Positions 1-11,672 of a DNA stretch of 64,000 nucleotides are shown here, piece after piece; position 1 is the stretch's first letter; each line of letters starts with the position of its first letter. Where the stretch lies: contig BGZK01000883.1 in assembly GCA_005406025.1 (NCBI GenBank), forward strand, positions 124,001 through 188,000, in the 5' to 3' direction. The notes below the pieces were generated by a model. It did not search any database and was not told where the DNA came from. It saw nothing but the letters and a program-made list of their open reading frames with translations. The stretch comes from Eumeta japonica. Taxonomy: Eukaryota > Arthropoda > Insecta > Lepidoptera > Psychidae. The translations under genes and the position numbers were made by a program.

Positions 1-724
1 CTAATTATAGATCAAGACATTTAGATTAGGAAAAAATCTAATTATCATAAAAATTAAAGATTATTTATATTTTAGAAATAAATCTTAAAAATAAGGCATT
101 AAGTCACGTGACAGTAAACACCAATCAGAAGTGTGATAAACATCTGCGTCGTTGACGCTTTCATCATACAACAAAGATATAGCTTCCCTGCCATTTTCAT
201 TATAATTCTCTCTTTTCACGACAACGTCTTTAAATTAGGTTGTGGCTAAGTCACTTATGAAAAGTGTAACGCTGGTAACGTAACGATGAGTCACCGAACG
301 AGAGTACGCCGAATGCCCTTGCGTCTCTCTCCCACTCAACTATGATCGGTCTGCCAGCGCGTAGAGAATTAGTGCATAGTTTGCAAAACAAGTTATTGTA
401 TGCTGTATATTTTGTATGAAAATACGTATGTATGTAAAGGTAAAATAATAAAATTTTGTTAATATGAAATTCAGTGCGAGATTCTTTGTATAAATTAATG
501 TTTTAAATATATAATTTTGTATAAATAAATGTTTTAAATTGTTAATATTATTTCATCCTCTTCTTCCACGAATGAATATTCACAGCAAATGATTTTTACC
601 ATTCAAAGTCGTTGTCACGTAAAACTTTCTGCCCAATGACTCTACAGGAAACTAAATTTTATCCCTTTTTAAATACGTAAATACAGTTATTCTTAGTCAT
701 AGTGAAAGACAAACAGATATCATC
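1..724. other. No gene recognised; possible 5' flank of 725-788
   Basis: The stretch is AT-rich, with a more GC-rich patch around 240-365 containing gagtcaccgaacgag and ctctctcccactcaac. No ORF, repeat or RNA gene was recognised. The patch could be a promoter for the exon at 725, which is inference from position only. Confidence 0.3.
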
Positions 725-788
725 ATGAATCAGGGATTTAGTAAAGCAAATAGCAATAACTTGCCCAGAGTTGACGCCGTTGCGCTTG
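725..788 (+). CDS. Candidate first coding exon of an unrecognised small gene
   Basis: An ATG in good context (atcatcATGAATC) opens 21 codons (MNQGFSKANSNNLPRVDAVAL plus one base) and runs directly into a consensus donor G|GTAAGT at 789. The polar start followed by LPRVDA vaguely recalls the N-terminal segments of some insect proteins with a SWIM or YqaJ-like nuclease domain, but the exon is too short to assign. The nearest plausible acceptor is at 937-938 (see next entry). Whether the exon belongs to a live gene, or to a longer gene whose other exons I cannot see, is open. Confidence 0.4.
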
Positions 789-938
789 GTAAGTCATTTT
801 CGCACCAATAGACTTCTTTGCTCATCGGAATTCCGCAATGTTAAAGCTTCAATGTGTATATAATATATTTATTATAAGTTTAGATATAAATATTTATGTT
901 TTATTACTGATTATTGATTTTGTATGTATTGTTTGTAG

Positions 939-1024
939 ACCTTTACTATCATTCTTCAGGACTATCATTCCTTGCAAGTGTTAGCCACTTTTTCGTATTT
1001 GTTGATTTCTTGGAACATATATAA
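939..1024 (+). CDS. Candidate second exon paired with 725-788
   Basis: A T-rich tract and tttgtag (AG at 937-938) form a plausible acceptor. Joined to the phase-1 exon at 725-788, the frame reads L-D-L-Y-Y-H-S-S and stays open for 28 more codons to TAA at 1022-1024. It is immediately followed by AATAAA. The predicted protein would have only about 49 residues. This tiny two-exon product could be real, a decayed gene, or a coincidental acceptor. The second half is AT-rich and hydrophobic. Confidence 0.22.
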
Positions 1025-4000
1025 ATAAATTTTTAGTTTTTATGCTTGTACTTTCACACTGAGGTCTACACAGCACTTGTAATAGTTGTAAGACGGCAAA
1101 TCCATTTTTATTAAAACACTTCCAATCTTAGTAAACAAACAGTTTTGTTTGGCGAGCCGTGACGTCTCAAGACGCCATGACAGTCTTGAGCTTTTGACGG
1201 AAAATTAAATTGATTTTTTAAATGCAAAATACTAATTGTATATTAGTTTTTCCTTAAAATATATTTTTTTGGATAAAATAAGTGTCTAGGTGTATAAATA
1301 ACTAGTTTTTAAAATTTTGTCAACTAGCCTATTGTTATGAAAATAGAAATGACCACAGTCAAAACGAACGGTAACCTCAAAAGTTATCAACCCATATACC
1401 CATATGGAAAGGGATCTCTTTTTTGCGTAGCTCTTGTAAAACAAGGCAAACATCTCATATAATTTCAGTATTAAGCATTCGGTGACTAGAGATATGGTTC
1501 AAATACTTTACGAGTTATGAGCTCGGAAACAAATACATAAATATGAATTTCAAAGATGCGTCGATAACACACACTCCCTACGGCTGGACGCTCGTCGAAA
1601 GGAAGTAGGGATTATCATGATATTCTGTATGGTTTTTAAGATGATTATTCATCCGATATTATTCATCCGATGAACGTCGCCTTATGCCGCTTTCAAGCGA
1701 GCACAGGTGTTTGTCGTGTCAGATTTTAATGTGAGGCTTGCTTTGCCGCATTTTCTATTTCAGATCGAAGCGATCTCAAGTCCCCCGTGTCGGCCTAGTA
1801 AGGGTCCGAAAGATGCTGAGGACCGTTATTATCGGTGTGATGGCAATATAAGGAGTGAGGGCTTAACAGGCTTAACCTAGGCGCGGATAAAGTGAAAATT
1901 TGACCTGGATTCTGGTATTGATTATTTAATCCATCTGATTCGAGGGAGGCGTTGGATGAAACATTTTTCGAGCAAAACCAGTAACCGGAACCGGATTAGT
2001 AGTACAAACTACCGGTCCCCAGAGACATCGACTTGAGCCGTCCATACGTCGCGTTTTACATTGCCTTTAATGTCTCGTTGTAAACTTCATGGCCTGGCTC
2101 AGCGACACTACACATAAAGAATTACCCACCAAAGTGTGTACACATAAATACGACATAAATACAAATAAAAATATGTAGTTATATACTAAAATTAGTGATA
2201 GCGTAGTGGTGAAGTAACAAAACCCACGATATATATACTAGTTCGCTCAATAAGCCTTCAAGCAATTCAGTATTATTCTGATCAAATCTAATCTGATCAG
2301 AATAATAGTATTTCAATAAATATTGATTATCATTAGATGGTGGAAGGAAGTATCATGAGGAAGTTTACACACTGATGGAAGTTGATAGGAAGCGCCATAA
2401 AGACATGGGAAGTTCTAGACAGTACTGACCTTCATCTCCACTTCTTGACAATGATCAGTTCTTGCAGTAGGACACAAACAGGTTGTGGAGTGAAATACGT
2501 TTAGTGCCTTAGAAAATAACATTGTAAATGCACAATTTACTGACAAGATTTTTTTGCACTTCCTCCATAATGCTGAAACGTGCATTTTCTAGAACACCTA
2601 TAAATCAGAGAAGTCAAATTTCCTTCAAAGTGTACCCAAATCAGGATTTAAGCTGTGCTTTATACAGTCATTTAGCCAGAAGTTCATCAGTTAGTCAGTT
2701 AGTAATTCGTCAGTTATTCATCTTTTAATTATACACCATAGATTTGTGATAGAGACAGCCCAAGTAGGAGTACGACATAAGTTACGCAATGTCTCAGACA
2801 TTGGAAATTTTTGCGTTGACCTTTTGCGCATAATGCACTTTGTCGCAGCGGATATTTTAATATTAATGGATTTAAGTGAAAACATATTATTTATTATTAT
2901 TTATGTTACGTGATTATTATAAATGATGGACATCTTCTTTCGTTATCTTTATCAAATCTCTGTCGAATCTCATAGAAGCTTTTAATAAAGAAAGTAGTGA
3001 TTAAAACAACGTGAATAAATATATAAATTATACATAATATTTACTTACAATGCTATGCCGAAAACTTGAAATCTTTCTAAAACTTTAAAAATATCATTAA
3101 AAATGAAAGACGAAAAAATTCAAGTTCTTAACAAATACGAATATGTGTAAAAAAATGAGTGAAAAGGGAATAATTATGGAAAGATAAAAGAGAGGGAATT
3201 ATTAAAGCGATATAAAAAGTACAATTAATAAACAAATGAGACAGAATTATAAAGGGGCACGAGCATTGAAGTGGTGACAGTAATTAATTTATTTAGTAAA
3301 AGAAAGTCAAATGATTATTAAAGTGACGAGAGGATCACAGCCCTTAGAAAGGCAGGAAGGACCGTTATGAATGGATGGGAGGCGAACAGTTATTGAAGGA
3401 TGAAATAAAAATACAAAGGAACATAATCGTATAGAAGCAATGGGACAAACATTTATTTAATAGGACAGAATCAGTGGAGAAGTATGAAGTAGACAATTGT
3501 AAAACAACTGAGAGGTATAACTGCTATTAAACGGGCGAGAGAAACGCACATTTAGGGAAATGTTGAGCGAGAAATAATTATAAAAAGTACTGAATCAGCA
3601 TTTGGAGTGGTTGGTAATTTTAATATCGAAAACAATTGCCAAAAACGTATTTAGAGGGTAATTTCTATTGTCTACGAAATGAGTCTATTTTTGATTTGTT
3701 TGTTTGATTTCGATTTGTGGAAAGGGCGGAATATTCAAAGGAATGGGGTTAAATTGATTAAAAAATCAGAAGGGCATAATTTCGAATGGAAATGAAAAGG
3801 CCACAATCATTGAAGAGGTAAAAGGGACTCGACCATTAAGAAAACTAGATAAGTACATAATTATCAAAGGGTTAATAACAATGACCATTACAAAACATGT
3901 AATAGTACATAAAATTCACAAGTCCAAACTTCAAACCTACATTATGAAAACATTGCAAACACCCAGTCACGGCCTCGACAAGCAAACGTCAGACAAATGA

Positions 4001-4080
4001 GGTCGTCGAAATATTACAGAAATAAAACGATGTATTAAAAGACTTCCGATAAATGTGTATCGCTTTTGCGCGTGTTATCC
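1025..4080. other. AT-rich stretch without a recognised gene
   Basis: No gene is supported. A GC-richer patch at about 1560-2110 contains stretches such as ccggtccccagagacatcga that resemble old retroelement UTR, but I cannot name a family. A perfect hairpin sits at 2271-2307. From about 3000 to 3900 the plus strand is strikingly purine-rich (many gaaag/aagga words), with no open frame. Confidence 0.4.
2271..2307. repeat. Perfect inverted repeat, 14-bp arms
   Basis: The arm tattattctgatca at 2271-2284 is followed by its exact reverse complement at 2294-2307, with a 9-base loop. It is embedded in AT-rich DNA with no neighbouring gene. It could be a transposon scar or a small extrudable palindrome. 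Confidence 0.8.
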
Positions 4081-4120
4081 CCTCCACCTCCATTCGGTAC
4101 CATAAGTGCTTCAGACAGAA

Positions 4121-4318
4121 ATGGTGAAGGAGTTCAACATCTTGAAATGCTCCATTAATTCTATTGCCATCCGGCGTCGTCAGCAAGGTAAAGCGAAAGG
4201 AGCGATCGCTCTACGTCAGTTGGCAAAGAGCGCCAAAACGCTGAATGCAAAAAAAAATCTAGTGAAAAATATAATTTTAAGGGTACTTTTTGAAAGGCGT
4301 GAAGACGCGCTTCTTTAA
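4121..4318 (+). CDS. Candidate small basic ORF or terminal coding exon, unrecognised
   Basis: The 65-codon frame from ATG at 4121 has balanced, coding-like codon use in an otherwise AT-rich area. The product is very basic (segments IRRRQQGKAKG and LAKSAKTLNAKKNL). A pyrimidine tract with gcttcag ending at 4114 could be an acceptor, making this a terminal exon. An AATAAA lies about 35 bases after the TAA (near 4352). No family was recognised. It could also be a decayed retrocopy or chance. Confidence 0.22.
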   Translation: MVKEFNILKCSINSIAIRRRQQGKAKGAIALRQLAKSAKTLNAKKNLVKNIILRVLFERREDALL

Positions 4319-4534
4319 TTGTATTTATTTCCAAAAAATGTTCATTTTTGTAATAAAAGTAGATTTATAAAAAAATTGTGTTTGTTGTTTATTTAATCAA
4401 ATGTATATCTCACTCTGCTCTGATCAAGGGTTAAGATGGGCGCTGTGATCGTCCATTTAAAACTCAATTTCCTATGTCAGAATAACAAATCCTTTTGTTT
4501 GAAGAATAAAACTGACAGAACACACCGACGTGGC

Positions 4535-4825
4535 GAGGAGTCATCCATAAATTACACGACCTCATAGTAAGCGGACATTTTGAGATCACATAATTTATGG
4601 ACGAGTCTCTGGCAAATCTCACCAAATCCCATTTAAGTGGAGAGTCAAAGAAGACTTTATACCGTTACCTGCACCGAACACATTGTACAACATGGACACG
4701 TCAAACAAATTTAATTAGTCTAATTATATAAGGAAAGTGTCTCGTGAAAGGGGTCCATCCGCACATTACCAAGTAGTGCCACGAGGGGGCGTGGAATTTT
4801 TAAAAACACATCTCACGCAATTGAT
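4535..4825 (-). mobile_element. MITE-like element, copy 1 ('tcatccataaatta' family)
   Basis: The plus strand begins gaggagtcatccataaatta, and the reverse form (ataatttatggacgagtct) recurs about 50 bases later, so two inverted termini sit close together. The minus strand then shares gatttggtgagattt, attaaatttgtt and other blocks with the copy at 11385-11672. Terminal 'cataaattacgt'-type sequences like this recur in many arthropod non-autonomous DNA elements (family recognition by memory). Confidence 0.55.
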
Positions 4826-6080
4826 GGTGGTTCCCTACTATTATAAAGTCTTAATTCATACGCAAATTCAATAATTTCCTTATTAGGCTTATTACCAACA
4901 CTGCATCAGACAGGAAACAAAACAACTTATACTATATCATCAGCGTTGATAATAAGTACATTTAAAATTCATATAACTTCCCTAATTGAAGTAACCAACA
5001 CTTGAGTTACGTGGCCCAAAAATAATTTGCATCGACGCTCGGAAGCAGTTATTATGCATTTAATGGCTCTAGTTGCATCCTGAGTAATATTCGAGCTCCA
5101 ATATCACACACTCCACAGGCACCGTTTTGCATTTATGCGTAAGGTGGCCATAAATCTAGTTCGAAACGGGACCGACTCGTTTTCTAACATCCGGTCCCGT
5201 TTCTTTGAAGTTGTTTTGGGACGAGAAAATGTGGTTTTATCGCGGAATCGGCGCCTGCGAACTTTTACGACGGAAAAATCCAAAATCGATATAATTTTTT
5301 TAAGGATGTAATCGCTAGCTCTGGATGACGGCCTAAAATACTTAGTTTCTATAAAACTCCCGCATCCTAAGGTCGTGGAAGAAATCTAAATCAAGATTTT
5401 AGAAAATCATCAAGAGTCTTATTATGCATTTTCAATCTTATTGGAATAATTTTGTTAGTCGGAAAAAGGTAAAGAGATTGCATTATTTTATTACTTATTT
5501 ATATTATATTCGTTTGTAGCTTGTACCTTTTTCATTAACAAAAGAATTATTACAAAAAGTAAGTTTTTTAATATAGATCTATTATTATCTCGAATAAACA
5601 GATGGGCAATTTTGAAAAAAGAAACTAGTTTGTCCCATAAATTATAAGAAATTATTTATAAATAATATATATTATCAAAGTTTATTTTTAATGGGAATGA
5701 AATAAATTGATATCATTAAGTTAAAAAGAAAACCTTTGGTTTAAAATAAAATTGTTGTATATTCTCAAAATACATTCCATTTGTTTATTCATTTCTTAAA
5801 AGGATAAATTACTAAATAATACCAAGTAAATTAAATGTCAAGTTGATCAAAATTTTCATATATTATTGTAATATAAATTACAATACACTTCAATATTTGA
5901 AATTAACTTCAAATTGATTTTCTGTTATAATAATTGCACAATATTCATACAAAGAAATGTGAACTTTGAACTGACTTAGCATGTTATGCAGAAACAGCTT
6001 TGTATGCAATTTCGCTCAGTAATATCACAGTGCTCATAACATCGTGCATTGTATTAGTGCTTGTTTAAGCACAACACATT
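4826..6080. other. AT-rich stretch, no gene; one hairpin at 5163-5203
   Basis: No exon, RNA or recognisable transposon is seen. The 12-bp arms gaaacgggaccg (5163-5174) and its exact complement (5192-5203) form a GC-rich hairpin with a 17-base loop. The remainder is AT-rich, with multiple short poly-A/T tracts. Confidence 0.45.
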
Positions 6081-6275
6081 CAGCTATCGGCCAACAATCT
6101 CAGACATGTGCGCACGCGCACACATAATAACGAACGGACAAACATGTTGCAACGTAAGCGCCGGTTGACAACTGTACAACAGCTTCGAAAACGAATTGAC
6201 CCCAATGGGAAACGAGTTTTGCAACGGACGGTATCTACGGTAGCGGTCGTGATGATAAAGGAGTGTTACGAAATA

Positions 6276-6335
6276 CGTTACGTTAAAAAAAAATAACAAG
6301 AAAAACCGCCGGCCCGTTACGTTAAAAAAAATAAC
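6276..6335 (+). repeat. Direct repeat, two ~21-bp units
   Basis: The unit cgttacgttaaaaaaa-ataac occurs at 6276-6297 and again at 6315-6335, separated by a short GC-rich spacer. It lies in a CpG-rich block (about 6090-6680) of higher GC than its surroundings. That block may be a promoter or first-exon region, but no splice-supported ORF was found there. Confidence 0.6.
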
Positions 6336-7300
6336 GGTTACACTTTCGATTTTCATGAATCGATTTCACGATTTTTCTCGATATTTTCCGTCGGCGAATT
6401 CGTTTTTAAACTTACGAGACGAGGGGAACGCACACACAAAATCACTGCACTGTCGAAATTACGTTCGCTTTTCACCTGACCTTTTGACGATTCGTCGAGG
6501 GACGGTCCCTCAGGTGTAGGGCGGGGATTTGAGCAATTTTTTTTTAGGAGCAAAAAACTATCACAAACCCGCGCGCACGTCCGCCCGCGACGGCGTAAGC
6601 TCAGAACTGCCGGACGACTGCAGGCGGTAGACTTTTGCTCGCCTGTTGCCTCTAAGAGCTCATGCACAGTGGTCGTTTTATTTGGCACCGTTTCGCATTT
6701 TTGCGCTATTTTGATGAAAAATAGAATAAAATTAACGAATTTAAGAATATTATTAAAGATCGATCGAAATACGCCTACATGAGGACATATGTCCCTGCAG
6801 TAAAATAGACATGTGTTTTATTTCAAGAACTAGTTTAGCACTAACTTTACTCAACCCTACAGCACAGCACAGTGAACATGTGTTTTATCTTAAGGCCTAT
6901 TGTATTGTGTGAGGTGTTAATTCGCCGAAATCCATAGTAGACGCTTGCCTGCAACATGCATTAACATGCAGCATGCAACCCACCGCTGACCCTCGAATCT
7001 GCCTCTCCACTACGAATCTCTATCCAAATCATTGAATATTGATTCCAGAGGATTGACAGATATCGAACACCTAAGCAAGTGTTATTTATTTTTATAATTA
7101 TCTTATTCCGCCAATCGTTAAATTGTTAATTCTACGTACGTTTCATGCCAACCAGGTACATCCTCAGGAATTGCCGCCAGTCACATCCACCAGGGTGCAA
7201 GGAGCGTTAAAACAACTAACACAACCTCGTTAGGCGGGCCGCTGTCAAGCAATGGTCAAAGAGCGACGGAAACATCTTAAGGCAGCCACAGACCACCACC
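6336..7300. other. CpG-rich patch then AT-rich DNA; no gene assigned
   Basis: 6380-6680 is GC/CpG-rich and contains an open minus-strand frame of about 110 codons with no ATG-supported, recognisable product. I read it as possible regulatory or UTR sequence. 6690-7300 shows nothing recognisable. Confidence 0.3.
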
Positions 7301-7312
7301 GATAGACATGTC

Positions 7313-7385
7313 TGTCAAATGTCACAGACATTAGTGTCAAATGTCACAGACTATTGTCTGTCAAATATCACAGACAATAGTCTGT
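7313..7385. repeat. Short tandem array with embedded perfect hairpin
   Basis: Three units of the motif tgtcaaatgtcacagac occur at a period of 22-24 bases. The last unit boundary forms a perfect 16-bp inverted repeat (7346-7361 with 7370-7385, 8-base loop). This pattern suits a degenerate minisatellite or the core of a small fold-back element. Confidence 0.7.
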
Positions 7386-8274
7386 CTTTCTTTGTCTACA
7401 ACTGAGACTTATGTGTACCTAAAGTTATTGTCTCTACTCGTTTAGAAGACGCAATTATTTTATCTACACCTATGCAGTTTATGTGATTTAACAAATTTTT
7501 TAATATCAAAAATTAGATTATCCTTAAAAAACGTAGACAATAGAAATAAATATACTAGACTTGATCAAGTATTATTTGATAATATTATAGACTCTTGCGT
7601 AACAGATTGAAAGAAAAATGCTGTTTCAAAAAATTATTTCTACAATTTTAAATGGTCGTACACGTTAAATGGGTACTTCTAAAACCATAGACTTACCGGC
7701 GAGAATAGATAAACGCTTTCGTCCCTTTGATAAACACTTTCGTTTGCAGTCGTCGTTCCGCAACTCTGTCGGTCGCGAGGTCGCTCGAAGGCGGCGATGG
7801 GCGAAGGGCTCAAGACGTTTGGTAGGTCCGATTCTGTTATTCTGCTATCGCTGACGCGCTTACGCCCAACCTATAGAACGGCTACTGTGGCCGGTTTACA
7901 CCGCACCGCAGTCGAGGCACCCACTTCTACAATCCTTCGGGATTCCGGATTGAAGAGTTTGAACTTGGAGATATTCACGTCGGAACTGTATGGAAGCTGT
8001 TAACGACCGTCCTCTCTGATACTCGGAGCGAGTAGCTTAATTATGTTTAAATCGACTCAAGTAGAACTTATCAGTATGTTCACCCATGAAGAAGATTTGA
8101 AATCGGTGCCTTCTGGTGATAAGACAACGCTTTATACGACGGAGTCACCACCTCTCTAGTATATACGAGATATATTGGAATAATGAATGAATTTACAGAA
8201 AAAGATGCAATCAATAAGTAATTATATGTTTGTGATGATAGGTCACGCTGTAATTAATTTGGCTGCAACACTAT

Positions 8275-8520
8275 AATGGGCCGGCGCGGTCGGTGGGATA
8301 CGACACTCACATAATACGAACGGGAAGCAACAGCTTTCGGTGTTTGATTTAGTTTCGTGAGTGAGAGTTCCGGTGGTGCAGTCCCCCCTCCACCACTTCA
8401 CTCTCTTCTCCATTACACCATTCGCCCCTCCATCAGATATTCTATTCCTACTCAAGAGACCGGCAACGCACTAGTGACTCCTCTAGTTGTATCCATCGCT
8501 TGCCCCATAAATTATTGTTT
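8275..8520 (+). repeat. Interspersed repeat family A, copy 1
   Basis: The order of blocks is gatacgacactcacataata, a cagctttcggtgttt segment, a pyrimidine-rich ctccaccacttcactctctt segment, ccatcagatattcta, ggcaacgcactagtgactcc, and a tail around catcgcttgccc. The same order recurs in seven other places in the window. This SINE-sized repeat is typical of lepidopteran genomes. No coding capacity is present. Confidence 0.65.
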
Positions 8521-8699
8521 CGGTACGGAACTCTCTATAACTCAAGCTCAATTGTACACGATCGATTTTTAATTAATCTAGACATATCTTAATAGACAGT
8601 CGAACACGGTCTATTAAATTTATTTAGGTAAATGTAATTAATATAAAAAAAATAGTATATGCATAATAAATATATCATTATGAACACATCTTTGCGCGA

Positions 8700-8780
8700 A
8701 GGCTGCACACCCACATAATCACACACACGCACACCCAACACACACACAAGCACCCGACAAGCACACAAAACGAAACACAC
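8700..8780. repeat. CA-rich low-complexity tract
   Basis: An imperfect (CA)n tract (cacacacgcacacccaacac and similar) directly follows the family-A copy at 8275-8520. Confidence 0.7.
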
Positions 8781-8956
8781 GTTCACCGAGCGACAGCAAT
8801 AATGCTAAATCGAGTTACATTCGAGGAAAAACAAGTTGCAGCTAATAACGCTTATAACAGCATTCCTACAATACCTGGAAGGTGGAATCTGACTTATTGA
8901 TTTTAATTTCAATCAATTCAAAAATCGTATAGTGTCTTGAAGAATTCAATTGAAAG

Positions 8957-9015
8957 ATATGGTCTAAGGGTTAAGGGACTCGCTTCTGCCATGAAAGGTC
9001 CTAGCGTTGATTGCC
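8957..9015 (+). repeat. tRNA-derived SINE head (degenerate)
   Basis: The sequence tggtctaagggttaaggga resembles an A box. About 35 bases later, ctagcgttgatt occupies the place of a B box (normally GGTTCGATTCC-like). No cloverleaf can be drawn, so this is not a functional tRNA gene. Confidence 0.4.
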
Positions 9016-9600
9016 TTGTACTCGTAAAAGTTATATATTATACCACGAGACATTGGCCGCCTTTCAAAGCGACGTTGCTATCACAAGTTTTGATTTGAAG
9101 TCAGCAATGGGGCGTGATAGTTCTATACATTTTTTAAGAAACCGCGGAGCGAGTCGTTTAACTCAATTTATTTTTAAAACTCTTATGATTTTTTAATATA
9201 ATTTTAATCTCGGAACTCATTCCTTATGAATCAATTTTGACATAAAGCCCCCGGTATGAAAATATTATGAGAAGTGAAATTAATGGAGGCGTTAACTCAA
9301 AAGAGTTATATTCACACCAGCTGAACTACAGAGAGAGCACAGACCCGACAAGAAAAAAAACTGAAAGTAGCTCAAAATATTAATGAGGATAAGCCATCCA
9401 AAAAGTCTAGATGTGAGTATCAGCGAGAATAGAGATTAAGACAAAAATTTATAAGAGATGCGTTTTTTACCCTCTTGGCATATGGCATATTAAAAGACAA
9501 TCGTACTTGAGGAGTAAATGGCTGTCGTGCATCGGAGCTGACAAACATATTTTTTTTATTAAATTCTCAAGTTATAAACCAAAACTCGGAAGTCTGCAAA

Positions 9601-9870
9601 AGAACCGTGTTACCGACACGGTGATGGAGTTAGCGAGTCGAAGTGGCAGTGGATAGGCAACTGCCACTTCAAGTCGTTCTAGAACTGATGAGCGCTGGAG
9701 AAGAAAGGTCCCCGTGTGGCGGTCGCGAGCTGGAGACTGACGAGCTGACCTAACGGCCTCGTCCGTCAGGTCAGCAGGTGACCTGGTCAGGGTCGTAGGC
9801 CATCGCTGGTTACATGTGGCCCACGGAAAATATAGGAAAGGGGCGTTAGGCGTGGTATGGGTAAGTAGGG
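9601..9870 (+). pseudogene. Decayed C-terminal tail of an RTE-type LINE reverse transcriptase
   Basis: Translated in shifting frames, the plus strand gives RVTDTVMELASR, then KWQWIG, then DERWRRKVPVWRSRAG, then SAGDLVRVVGHRWLHVA. These are the order and spacing of the C-terminal segments after the RT domain in insect RTE-class endonuclease/reverse transcriptases (for example KLKWQWAGH...RKVLEWRPR...DDLVRVAG-W). There are at least two frameshifts and several stops. The tail is 5'-truncated, as is usual for LINE insertions. An antisense open frame here is a shadow. Confidence 0.75.
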
Positions 9871-11384
9871 TAGTACGAGCGAAAGAAGTTAAAAAAAAAT
9901 AAAACATCCAAAAGAACACGTCGCGAAATATATTGTAATTAATAATACGCACTAATTAGAGATTAAAAAATTCTCAAACTGTAAAATAGAAAATAAAAAA
10001 TTGATAAACCTGATCCAGTTAAATCGCGATTGCATCCGTACATCCAACTACATACCGATTCACAAACTGGGCAATATTTTTTCTGAGATTTTTTTTTATA
10101 ATTATATCCAATGAAAGGCTAATAGTGATATATAGTTTAAAGAATAAAGACTCTTTGTCCCACTGAAAAAAAATATAAAAGTGTATGATTGAATAATTTA
10201 AGTTGAGTAGGCTTCATGTTTTTTGTTAACCAACTGTAATGCACAATTGGTCAATGATCAATTTAACCATGGTCAGCGTTCAAACCAGAACTGCATAATG
10301 TAGTAGTATTCAAGATTGGAGAAGAACCGCTGAAATCCAAACAATATTGGTTCAACAATTATGAACACTTCAAATTATTTGTTTTAAAATTTAAAAATAA
10401 TCAAGAGCATACTTCACAAAAACATAAACATCACAATACTTACTAACTTTAGTGCTTATATAAATTTCTAATGAGGTATATGTTATGTATACATGTATAT
10501 TTGTATGCAACACAAATATACATGTATACATTATATGTGTGAATGTTTGTAACACCTCGTAAAATTGTAACGTAACGTAAACGTAAAATTGTCCATCATA
10601 TAACCATAATATTTAAAAGTTGAAAGTATTTATGTGAAGATATATATGTGTTCCATTAAAGACTAAAACTTGTAAACTGATTATGATGAAATTATAGTAG
10701 CATAAAAAAACAAAAAGAAAAAATTGTGAAATACAGTGTAGGTTTTATTTTTATTCGGTCAGGCTGTTTCAAAGGTCACTCCCTACGTAACATACAAACT
10801 ATACCGTAATTATTATTGTAGACGAAAAATCACAATCAATTTTGTTTCATCACACCTCAACCTGGACCAAGACGAAGTCGAAGTCCTATTTTTCAGTCGA
10901 GTCTATTCAAGTCACCAAAAAAATACAAGTCATATTCGAGGGACCCAGATGCCTATATTATTATCAAAATTGTTTGATGATGAATGTTGTATCTGAATAT
11001 AGCTACATCCTCTCCGACTTCAAGTAATAGCTTAGTCTACTTATTTGACTTCAACGTATAGCTTCATCAACTTTTTCGGCGCCGAAGTGAGCCGAGGAAG
11101 CTTTATCAACTTCCTAGATGATTTTTTGACACTTAAGTAATTTTCGGTAATAATCACTTTAAGTAATTATTTATAATCGTCTTTCTAAACAAACTGATTT
11201 ATTAATTTTTGTCTATACTTTAAAATCAAATACGCCATAGAAGTTTTAATTTGCTACCATTATCGTGAAAACACATATCATTTTATATATTGTTCAATTT
11301 ATAAAGTCAAACAATATATTTATTCATAAAATAATGGAAATGTAAACAAAAGCGAAAATAGTTCACTGTACTGATATTAGTACA
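9871..11384. other. AT-rich stretch, no gene; one long hairpin at 10485-10531
   Basis: No exon or known transposon is seen. A perfect inverted repeat with 20-bp arms (10485-10504 and 10512-10531, 7-base loop) is built around tatacatgtata words. It may be a fold-back remnant or a TA-rich palindrome. Confidence 0.6.
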
Positions 11385-11672
11385 TCGGTGATGTGAAAAA
11401 CTGAGATTTCTCCTTTTGGCGAGATTTGGTAAAATATGTATGGAAATGTCACGTGAGATTTTCCTAATACTTTTCAACTAATTAAATTTGTTCAACATGT
11501 TAGTATGGATGATATTACAATGTAATATTGCATTAATAATTCTCTGAATCTCGAACTGGACGTGAGATTTCTATTGACTTTCTCCCCCCAGATGAGATTT
11601 GGTGAGATTTAGTCAAAACTGTCTAGATTTTGAGCTCACGTAATTTATGAATGACCTAGGAGTCATCCATAG
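11385..11672 (+). mobile_element. MITE-like element, copy 2 ('tcatccataaatta' family)
   Basis: This copy has the same block order as the minus-strand copy at 4535-4825: ctccttttggcgagatttgg, cacgtgagatttt, aattaaatttgtt, gatgagatttggtgagattt and cacgtaatttatgaatgacc. It ends in a near-perfect hairpin around ctagga (tatgaatgac / gtcatccata). No coding capacity is present. Confidence 0.55.

Noticed and set aside
6353..6688. 111-codon minus frame in a CpG-rich patch
   Set aside because: The composition explains the lack of stops. No recognisable domain, and no splice or polyadenylation support.
9572..9952. 126-codon minus frame
   Set aside because: It is antisense to the RTE-type tail at 9601-9870, so it is a shadow of that fragment.
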